Shown here: positions 57,551-64,000 of the stretch, in pieces
How positions within the stretch are numbered: position 1 is the first letter of the stretch
How the letters are laid out: each line of letters opens with the position of its first letter
Assembly (NCBI GenBank): GCA_003331065.1
Contig: QENB01000001.1
Span: 1 to 64,000 of the forward strand
DNA: 64,000 nt
Direction: 5' to 3'
Origin: Candidatus Tokpelaia sp. JSC188
GTDB lineage: Bacteria; Pseudomonadota; Alphaproteobacteria; Rhizobiales; Rhizobiaceae
Notes under the pieces: model-generated
What the model was told of the DNA's origin: nothing
What the model saw: only the letters and a program-made list of their open reading frames with translations
The model's database searches: none
Position numbers and translations under genes: made by a program

Positions 57551-58285
57551 TTACCGAGGAGAACCAAAGGTTTCTATCATCTTTCCTGACACTTCTTCCT
57601 GTTGACGTAACATAGCCTCAATCCGTTCAAAGGCGCGATTGACTTCAATAAGGCGTGTCATTTCAACAACACCATTTACGTTCGAGCTTTCAACGAAACC
57701 CTGCATTACACCATTGAGCGGATCATCTAGAACTGGCACTGGATCACGGTTAGGAATAACGGATGAATTCGGCCCATAACGCAACTTCGTCCCGGGTTGA
57801 AATTGAAAGAGACCAACTGCGCTAACTTGAACGTTTTTCTGATAAATATTACCATCAGCAGAAATTCTTGGCGCACCGTTTTGTGGATCAATTTGCACCG
57901 GTGCTCCGCTTGCGTCAAGTAATGGATAACCTAAAACAGAAACAAGTGCACCATCCCCTGTCATTTGCAAACGTCCATCACGACTGTAAACCTGCCCGAC
58001 CGGTGTCTGCAGAGAAAAATAGATGTCACCCCTGGTTGCGATATCAAGCGTATTACCAGTCTGGACCAGCGGACCAGGGTCAGTCGTAATATAACTTCTG
58101 CCCGCCGTAACAAAATTAACCTTTGTACTATTACTTTCCGCAACAGGAGAGACCAAGGTATCAAACTTTAAAGCTTCAGCTCGAAAACCTGGCGTATTTA
58201 TATTCGCCATATTGCGCGCAATTACCTCCATTCTCCGCGCTAGACTAATCTGGCCGGAAATAGCAACATAAACTGGATTTTGCAT
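57551..58285 (-). CDS. flgF: Proximal rod protein FlgF
   Basis: FlgF is a rod protein related to FlgG. With the ATG at 58285 (MQNPVYVAISGQISLARRME) it has 244 residues, the usual size for Rhizobiales. Signatures are VIARNMANINTPGFRAEALK and the C-terminal FVESSNVNGVVEMTRLIEVN, RAFERIEAMLRQQEEVSGKM. AAGGTG lies ten bases upstream of the start. It follows the DUF1217 gene immediately. Confidence 0.93.
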   Translation of the reverse strand: MQNPVYVAISGQISLARRMEVIARNMANINTPGFRAEALKFDTLVSPVAESNSTKVNFVTAGRSYITTDPGPLVQTGNTLDIATRGDIYFSLQTPVGQVYSRDGRLQMTGDGALVSVLGYPLLDASGAPVQIDPQNGAPRISADGNIYQKNVQVSAVGLFQFQPGTKLRYGPNSSVIPNRDPVPVLDDPLNGVMQGFVESSNVNGVVEMTRLIEVNRAFERIEAMLRQQEEVSGKMIETFGSPR

Positions 58286-58286
58286 T

Positions 58287-59078
58287 TCATATACCACACC
58301 TTAAGGATTGCATAGCAATCAACGTTTCCTCTGAAATACCCAATGCAATCTGGCTATCTTGCAATAAGCTGAGAGCTGGACTAACATCAGGACGATTCCT
58401 TGCATCATACATTGCTGAAAAACGGGCAATAAATTTTTCCAACCTGTGAGGGTCAATTATATCTTTACGAGACATGCGGCTTTCTATCATTTTTTTCTGC
58501 GCTTCAATATCGGAAGCGCCAATGTTTTCAGGAATATCAAGGGCTGTAAATACAACTTCGCGCAGAGCCTTATCAGAAATTATCTGATAGCACCAGCTTT
58601 CTTCCGACATGCGTTTAGTTCTTACCATCTCACTAACTGTTCGATCAAAATACAAAGCAAGCCGTGTACCTTCATTTTTTTCGCCAGCCTGCACTTCCAG
58701 TGTCTGTTGCATGTATTTATTGACAGTGGTACGCGTTGCGGAATCTTTCTGAGTGGCCTCATTGCCATATTTCACAAAATTGAAAGCCTCAGCAAAAGCC
58801 TGATAGCGTTTATCAATAAGCCCTCCTGCGAACTCGTGATCTGTCAATACCTTACGCATGAAACCCTTAGCATACGTCATGTCTTTAAGTCCCCAAGCGC
58901 ACATGGCATAGGAATAAAGGCGATCATCCTTCAAAAACGCATCTACTGAAGTTATACTCATAATGCAACGTGCATAATATTCTGTCTCTCTCTCTACCTG
59001 CGGTTGTTTTATAAGCGAATTGAGAGTTCTGTTCATATTATTGACTATGTTCCTATAAGTGGCATATGTACCGATCAT
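58287..59078 (-). CDS. DUF1217 flagellar protein
   Basis: A 263-residue, mostly helical protein of the DUF1217 family, found in rhizobial flagellar clusters between motA and flgF. Typical stretches are YYARCIMSITSVDAFLKDDR, MRKVLTDHEFAGG and ARFSAMYDARN. Its function is not established; the family may act as a rod- or export-associated factor. The ATG at 59078 has AGAGATG upstream. It is the first gene of the minus-strand run and is divergent from motA, which shares the 199-base region. Confidence 0.85.
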   Translation of the reverse strand: MIGTYATYRNIVNNMNRTLNSLIKQPQVERETEYYARCIMSITSVDAFLKDDRLYSYAMCAWGLKDMTYAKGFMRKVLTDHEFAGGLIDKRYQAFAEAFNFVKYGNEATQKDSATRTTVNKYMQQTLEVQAGEKNEGTRLALYFDRTVSEMVRTKRMSEESWCYQIISDKALREVVFTALDIPENIGASDIEAQKKMIESRMSRKDIIDPHRLEKFIARFSAMYDARNRPDVSPALSLLQDSQIALGISEETLIAMQSLRCGI

Positions 59079-59277
59079 GACATCTCTATCCTTAATATTC
59101 TTGAAAACAAGTCTAACTTCCAATTTTAAACTTATGATATCAAACTCGCCAGAGACTAAACAACCATAATTACTAAAAAAATGTCAATGTATCGGCACGC
59201 AAGTTTCACACAAGAAAATTATCTTAAACGGAGATTCATCTGATTGTGTCATTAAATTTTAGGGAGCGCGTAGTCTT

Positions 59278-60165
59278 TTGGGAATTATCATCGGTCTAAT
59301 AATAGCCCTTACTTGCATGCTTGGTGGCTTTGCAGCTATAGGTGGAAAGATTTCTGTTCTTATCCAACCTTGGGAATTTGTAATCATATTGGGATCAGCT
59401 TTTGGCATATTTATAACTTCTAATCCTTTTTCGTTGATCAAGGATACGGCCCAGGCCATCGTTGAAGCATTAAAAGAAGATGTCCCTCAACAGAAACACT
59501 ATCTTTCCATTCTCGGTCTTCTCTATGTGATGATGCGTGAAATGCGCTCTAAACCACACTCAGAGGTGGAAAACCACATTGACAATCCTTATGATTCTCC
59601 TATATTCCAGTCTTATCCGGCGGTATTGCATGATTATCTCATAACACATTTCATTTGCGACTATTGTCGTCTTGTCATAATTGGTAACGCTCGTTCATTT
59701 GAAATAGAAGCATTAATGGATGAAGAAATCCGCACAATTTTCAACGATTCACTAAAGCCTTGTAAGGCAATACAGGCTGTTGCTGACGCACTACCAGCTC
59801 TTGGTATTATTGCAGCTATTCTTGGTGTCATCAAAGTAATGGGTGCTCTCAACGAAGAACCGGAAGTTCTCGGTCACTTGATAGGGGCGGCTCTCGTTGG
59901 TACATTTGCTGGTATTTTCTTTTCCTACAGTGTTTTTAGCCCCATTGCTATTAAGATCAGATCTATCAAGTCTACAAAGACGCAAATGTACACCATTATC
60001 AAGCAAACTTTGCTTGCTTATATGAATGGTGCTACACCACAAATTGCCCTTGAATATGGTCGAAAGACTATTTCTGCTAAAAATCGCCCGTCTATTGATA
60101 TAGTGGAACAAGAAGCAATGACAAGCCAGAGCGCTGATACAATGAAAAACGGCTTGAAATTATGA
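59278..60165 (+). CDS. motA: Flagellar stator protein MotA
   Basis: MotA is the stator channel protein that turns the rotor with MotB. The 295-residue product has four membrane segments (first GIIIGLIIALTCMLGGFAAI; the last two ALGIIAAILGVIKVMGAL and IGAALVGTFAGIFFSYSVFS). The start is TTG at 59278: an in-frame stop at 59260-59262 excludes an earlier start, and no ATG or GTG is nearby. AGGGA lies at 59261-59265. It overlaps fliM by ATGA. The weak start codon may limit stator levels. Confidence 0.94.
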   Translation: MGIIIGLIIALTCMLGGFAAIGGKISVLIQPWEFVIILGSAFGIFITSNPFSLIKDTAQAIVEALKEDVPQQKHYLSILGLLYVMMREMRSKPHSEVENHIDNPYDSPIFQSYPAVLHDYLITHFICDYCRLVIIGNARSFEIEALMDEEIRTIFNDSLKPCKAIQAVADALPALGIIAAILGVIKVMGALNEEPEVLGHLIGAALVGTFAGIFFSYSVFSPIAIKIRSIKSTKTQMYTIIKQTLLAYMNGATPQIALEYGRKTISAKNRPSIDIVEQEAMTSQSADTMKNGLKL

Positions 60166-61115
60166 GTGATCAGAAATCAGATATCCAGAAAGCTAATAAA
60201 AAACAGGACGTTCTTGCCGCGCACATCTTGCATGATGCGGGGCTGTCCAGTGACGACCTTGTAGCATTTCAACCCATTTTCCGTGATGCAGCAGCTAATT
60301 TAGCTACACAATTAACTCTATATAGTTCTGGAGTTCTGTGGGCTGATGTACATGTCCTCGAAACATTACAGCGGCATGATATTGCTGCCTTATTTAATAC
60401 TGATTCCATAATTATTTTTTTAAAGGCGGAAAGCTGGGGAGGGGAAGTTCTTCTTATGCTTGATTCCAATCTTATCAGCTTTTTAACAGAAGCTTTTTTT
60501 GGTAATGCTACTCCAAAAGTGACAGATAGAAATGGGCGACCTTTCAGTCCGATTGAAATGAAAATTGGTGAGAAATTGGCAATTTCTCTTATCGGTGCCA
60601 TGAATGATATTTTTGGGGTAGCGCAGAGCAATCTATTCGAGTTAAAAAATATCATACTAGTTCAGCAATTTGATGTAGATAATTTTGCTCATTCACAGAT
60701 GTTTTCTTGTCTGCTAAAAATTGGTTATGATAAAACGGAAACAAATCTACGCATCTTAATGCCACGCAGTTGCCATCGCCCAATCCAAGAAGCGGTTACT
60801 CACATGCTTCGGGCACCTTCTAATAGCACTGATCCCTTATGGGCCCGCCGAATGCGCCAAGAAATTAGCCGAACCAATGTAAATATTGAAGCATATGTTA
60901 TTCAGGGAACCATGACGTTGAAGGAGATTTCGCATTTTATGGTTGGTCAAATTCTACCTCTTTCAACCAATGCACCAAATCAAGTAAGGCTGAGAAGTAG
61001 GCAAAAGCCCCTTTATAAGTGTTCTCTAGGAAAAACAGGAAGCAATTTTTCGGTTCGTGTCGATGGTGTTATTGATGAAGAAAAGGAAATGATTGATGAA
61101 CTGGTTTATAGTTAA
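60162..61115 (+). CDS. fliM: Flagellar motor switch protein FliM
   Basis: FliM is a C-ring subunit that binds CheY-P. The 317-residue protein has a middle domain (LTLYSSGVLWADVHVLETLQ, LIIFLKAE-like region, GRPFSPIEMKIGEKLAISLI) and a C-terminal SpoA-like domain (TMTLKEISHFMVGQILPLST). The classical N-terminal CheY-binding LSQxEIDALL motif is not obvious, as common in Rhizobiales. It overlaps motA and the following small gene. Confidence 0.9.
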   Translation: MSDQKSDIQKANKKQDVLAAHILHDAGLSSDDLVAFQPIFRDAAANLATQLTLYSSGVLWADVHVLETLQRHDIAALFNTDSIIIFLKAESWGGEVLLMLDSNLISFLTEAFFGNATPKVTDRNGRPFSPIEMKIGEKLAISLIGAMNDIFGVAQSNLFELKNIILVQQFDVDNFAHSQMFSCLLKIGYDKTETNLRILMPRSCHRPIQEAVTHMLRAPSNSTDPLWARRMRQEISRTNVNIEAYVIQGTMTLKEISHFMVGQILPLSTNAPNQVRLRSRQKPLYKCSLGKTGSNFSVRVDGVIDEEKEMIDELVYS

Positions 61116-61518
61116 TATTATTGTCACAGGTTGTTCTACATTATCGCTTGTTGTCCTTCTCATCAGCTTGCGTAAAGCAGCGGAAACTATTCGCTTTGGA
61201 CGAGAATTGAGTTACCAGATAAAACTTGTTACCTTAAATCTGGATCAGGCTATCAGCCTATTCCGTGACGAACATAAGAATTTTCGTAATGAAAGCTATA
61301 AACTTGATGCCCGTATCAAGGAAACTGTTTGTATACGGCATGATATTGATCGCTCTCTTGCGCATATAAAGCAGATGCACGATCAATTACAGCAGAATTT
61401 CAATCGATCATCTGGTAGTACAAATATAGTATCCAAGATACCAAGATATGACAAAAACGGCTTTCCAGTTTTCGTTCAGCGCAAGATCAGCAAGACTGTA
61501 CTGAACAGTGGCTGTTGA
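61096..61518 (+). CDS. Small membrane and coiled-coil protein between fliM and fliN
   Basis: A 140-residue protein with one N-terminal membrane helix (WFIVNIIVTGCSTLSLVVLL) and a mostly helical cytoplasmic or periplasmic tail (about residues 27-115) likely to form a coil. I do not recognise the family firmly; it resembles the DUF6468-type proteins of some alphaproteobacterial flagellar loci in layout. The ATG overlaps the fliM 3' end by 20 bases, and its end is within 60 bases of fliN, so it is made together with the switch proteins. A flagellar role is inferred from position only. Confidence 0.7.
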   Translation: MNWFIVNIIVTGCSTLSLVVLLISLRKAAETIRFGRELSYQIKLVTLNLDQAISLFRDEHKNFRNESYKLDARIKETVCIRHDIDRSLAHIKQMHDQLQQNFNRSSGSTNIVSKIPRYDKNGFPVFVQRKISKTVLNSGC

Positions 61519-61574
61519 GTCGTGAATTATCTCTTAAAATCGCTTTAATCCTCACAAGAAAATACGGTATCTCT

Positions 61575-61946
61575 ATGACAGATGAATCAAAAATACCTCA
61601 AGATAAAATTAACCCAACTCTAGGTATAGAAGAAGAGAATGCTTCTACGAATAAGGATGCAACCGATTCTCATTTTCGACCTCATACTGCTCCACAATCA
61701 CAAGGAAATCCTGAACTTATCATGAATATTCCGGTAGAAGTGCAAGTTGTTTTGGGTTCAACCACCATGTCCGTGGCGACGTTGATGAATTTAGGGAGAG
61801 GTGCTGTTATAACATTGAATAAACAAATCGGTGACTTAGTCGAAATCGTTGTCAACGGTCGAGTTGTTGCTCGTGGCGAAGTTATTGTTCTCGACGATGA
61901 TACATCCCGTTTCGGTATCAGCTTGACAGAACTGATTGGAAAATGA
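61575..61946 (+). CDS. fliN: Flagellar motor switch protein FliN
   Basis: FliN is a C-ring subunit that also docks FliH/FliI. With the ATG at 61575 it has 123 residues: an acidic, variable N-terminal part, then the SpoA domain with IPVEVQVVLGSTTMSVATLM, LGRGAVITLNKQIGDLVEIV, NGRVVARGEVIVLDDDTSRF. A TTG at 61515 overlapping the upstream stop would add 20 residues but has no clear support. Confidence 0.93.
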   Translation: MTDESKIPQDKINPTLGIEEENASTNKDATDSHFRPHTAPQSQGNPELIMNIPVEVQVVLGSTTMSVATLMNLGRGAVITLNKQIGDLVEIVVNGRVVARGEVIVLDDDTSRFGISLTELIGK

Positions 61947-61996
61947 AAGCCCCTTATTAGCTCTGTTCTATAATTTTTGAAAAATTGAAAGATAAA

Positions 61997-63088
61997 ATGG
62001 CGGAAACAAATGATAAACTCATCACTCCAGAGGATGGAGCAGGTATGCAAAGTCCGTCAGAGGATGAAGAAACATCAGTAGTGCATACCTTGTCAGGACA
62101 ACAGAAAGCGACAGCTTTGCTTATTGCTATGGGCAAGCCAACGGCAGCTCGCTTTCTTAAATATTTTACCCCTGATGAACTTCGAAAACTTAGCGGTCAA
62201 GCTCGAAATTTGCCTGATATAAAAATTTCGGATTTTGAGAAATTGGTACAGCAATTTGAGGAAGCTTTTGCTGAAGGTGCTTCTTTTTCACGTGCAGAAG
62301 AACGTTTTACATCACTTGTGCGGGAAACTCTGCCTGAAGACGAAGCTGCTGCTATTCTTAATCCAAATCAAGATACTGAATTATCTTATGCCAATGTATT
62401 TGAGATTATGAACCGTATGACGGCAGAAGAGTTGCATCCTTATCTTACCAATGAGCATCCTCAGATCATTGCCTATATTGTGTCTCGCTTGCCAGATGAA
62501 CTTGCTGCAAGGGTACTAGTCGCCCAAATTCCAGAGGTTCGCTCCAGTATTGTGCAACGCATTCTTGATTTAAAACCAGTTCATGCAGCAGCAGATGCCA
62601 TTATCAGTCAAGCCATGTATCCTATTCTTGTCAAACATACTGAAAGCAAGAAAAAATCGCATTACAAACGGATTGCAACGATTCTCAATCAGCTTGATAA
62701 GAACGATCTGGATTCTGTCATGACAAGTCTCGAGAGCATCGGGATAGAAGATATGTCAAATATCCAGGCCCTAATGTTTATGTTTGAGGATATTCCACGA
62801 CTCACTAACAGAGCAAGATTACTTTTATTTGATGAAATTCCACTTGATACTGTTATAACGGCGCTGCGCGATGCTGATACAACTTTGATTGCGCTTGTTC
62901 TTGCTAGCCTATCGCAACGCACACGCCGTATGGTTGAGGCTGAACTCGCAACACCTGATATTGGACTTTCGCGAGATGCAATTATCCGTGCAAGACGTGA
63001 GGTTGCCAGTACGGCACTCGGGCTAGCACAGCAGGGAAAAATCAATCTAGATGCAGAAAGAACCAGCAGCATAACCACTGCTCCTTAA
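61997..63088 (+). CDS. fliG: Flagellar motor switch protein FliG
   Basis: FliG couples the MS ring to the C ring and contacts MotA. With the ATG at 61997 (363 residues) it shows the N-terminal FliF-binding domain (SGQQKATALLIAMGKPTAAR), the armadillo middle domain with the EHPQ-like NEHPQIIAYIVSRLP motif, and the C-terminal domain with charged residues near LLLFDEIPLDTVITALRDAD and ASLSQRTRRMVEAEL. Length is slightly above the usual 330-350 because of an acidic N-terminal lead. flhB follows after 4 bases. Confidence 0.95.
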   Translation: MAETNDKLITPEDGAGMQSPSEDEETSVVHTLSGQQKATALLIAMGKPTAARFLKYFTPDELRKLSGQARNLPDIKISDFEKLVQQFEEAFAEGASFSRAEERFTSLVRETLPEDEAAAILNPNQDTELSYANVFEIMNRMTAEELHPYLTNEHPQIIAYIVSRLPDELAARVLVAQIPEVRSSIVQRILDLKPVHAAADAIISQAMYPILVKHTESKKKSHYKRIATILNQLDKNDLDSVMTSLESIGIEDMSNIQALMFMFEDIPRLTNRARLLLFDEIPLDTVITALRDADTTLIALVLASLSQRTRRMVEAELATPDIGLSRDAIIRARREVASTALGLAQQGKINLDAERTSSITTAP

Positions 63089-63092
63089 GTAT

Positions 63093-64000
63093 ATGGCTGA
63101 AGAAAAATTAGACCAGGAAAGCAAAACCGAAGAACCAACAGAACACAAAATCCGAAAGGCAGAAGAAAAAGGAAACCTACCATTTTCACGCGAATTACCA
63201 ATTTTTGCCTCACTTATAGGCTTTAGTTCAATCACAATTTTCATTGCTTTTCCGATTTTTTCTAAACTGTCAACTGCACTATTGCAGATGTTTGAACGTC
63301 CAGAAGATTGGCAGCTTAGAAATGCTGAAGATGTTAGAAATCTGCTATTTATTATAAGCCGAGTCATCGGCTTGGCACTGAGTCCTGTCTTAATTATTAT
63401 TATGGTTGTTGGTGCTAGTGCATCCATGGTCCAAAATGCGCCACGCTTAATTGGTGAACGTATTTATCCAAAACTTTCCCGAGTTGCTCCTAAAAATGGT
63501 TTTAGCAGAATATTCGGTAAATCTGGTTTCATGGAATTTCTAAAATCAGTAGCAAAGCTTGTTAGCGCAGCCTTGATTATTTATCTGATTTTTTTCCGAC
63601 ATAACACAGTATTTATCGATGCATTGGCTACAAGTCCATCAGCTCTACCAGAATTTATTCGCTTACAGCTTGCGCAATTGCTTCTTGCCAATGTTGTTGC
63701 CGTAATTGCGATTGCTGGTTTTGATATCGCTTGGTCACGTATAAACTGGCGTAGACAATTGCGCATGACAAAACAAGAAATCAAGGAAGAAATCAAACAG
63801 ATCGAAGGCAACCCTATGGTGAAAGCACGTATGCGCTCGCTTTCACGTGATAGAAGCAGACGACAAATGATGGCAAATGTGCCAAAGGCAAGTCTAGTAA
63901 TTGTTAATCCTACCCATTTTTCTGTTGCTTTACGCTATACGCCACCCATGGATGCTGCCCCGGTTGTTATTGCAAAAGGACAAGATATCCTTGCTCTCAA
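63093..64000 (+). CDS. flhB: Flagellar export switch protein FlhB, cut by the window end
   Basis: FlhB sets export specificity. The first 302 codons are in the window. The N terminus DQESKTEEPTEHKIRKAEEK is diagnostic, four membrane segments follow, and the self-cleavage motif NPTH is at residues 272-275, followed by FSVALRY. So only the end of the C-terminal domain is missing. The ATG at 63093 lies four bases after the fliG stop codon. Confidence 0.95.
   Translation, partial: MAEEKLDQESKTEEPTEHKIRKAEEKGNLPFSRELPIFASLIGFSSITIFIAFPIFSKLSTALLQMFERPEDWQLRNAEDVRNLLFIISRVIGLALSPVLIIIMVVGASASMVQNAPRLIGERIYPKLSRVAPKNGFSRIFGKSGFMEFLKSVAKLVSAALIIYLIFFRHNTVFIDALATSPSALPEFIRLQLAQLLLANVVAVIAIAGFDIAWSRINWRRQLRMTKQEIKEEIKQIEGNPMVKARMRSLSRDRSRRQMMANVPKASLVIVNPTHFSVALRYTPPMDAAPVVIAKGQDILAL

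Overview
The window looks like a chromosomal segment from a small-genome, AT-rich member of the Hyphomicrobiales (Rhizobiales), close to the Bartonella/Brucella group. The evidence is gene order and family type: kdsA-eno-ftsB-pdhABC-lpdA-lipA-ratA with a lipoyl domain fused to PDH E1 beta; acnA divergent from ccmABCDG; an ftrABCD-type iron uptake operon; and a rhizobial-type flagellar cluster with motC, motD, motE, flaF, flbT and the regulator ftcR. The flagellar genes suggest a flagellated lineage. The species cannot be settled from the sequence alone.

Layout. 0.4-14 kb, minus strand: central metabolism (ratA, lipA, lpdA, pdhC, pdhB, pdhA, ftsB, eno, kdsA, rpsT, acnA). 14-17 kb, plus strand: cytochrome c maturation genes ccmA, ccmB (frameshifted at a run of nine T), ccmC, ccmD, ccmG. 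17.4-24 kb: carA and carB, separated by a convergent Tet-like MFS exporter gene. 24-28 kb, plus strand: a membrane-anchored dual-specificity phosphatase and a four-gene ferrous iron uptake operon (P19-like protein, cupredoxin, FTR1 permease, polyferredoxin). 28-29 kb: about 1 kb without a convincing gene but with a cluster of hairpins. 29-32 kb: macAB-type export genes. 32-34.6 kb, minus strand: ftsE-ftsX-ydcF.

35-64 kb is almost entirely flagellar. On the minus strand, in transcription order, are DUF1217, flgF, fliI, then flgB, flgC, fliE, flgG, flgA, flgI, motE, flgH, fliL, fliP, flagellin, fliF, fliH-like, motB, motC, motD/fliK, a lytic transglycosylase, ftcR, flgE, flgK, flgL, flaF, flbT, flgD and fliQ. 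On the plus strand are motA, fliM, a small membrane/coiled-coil protein, fliN, fliG and flhB (cut by the window end). Together they encode the MS ring, switch, stator, rod, P and L rings, hook, filament and part of the export gate. The fliQ end abuts ftsE, and flhA and fliR, expected nearby in relatives, are not in the window. Many flagellar genes overlap by ATGA or TAATG, which suggests translational coupling.

The most notable non-standard signals are: the T-tract frameshift that splits ccmB; a 98-bp inverted repeat pair at 43-140 and 17143-17240 whose copies differ only by transitions; a run of four hairpins at 28684-28776; a perfect 9-bp-stem hairpin just before the carB ribosome binding site; a palindrome over the putative iron-operon promoter; a second dyad inside that operon; and an Ala/Lys-rich helical segment inside the flagellin. 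I saw no CRISPR array, no intact insertion sequence, no rRNA and no tRNA.
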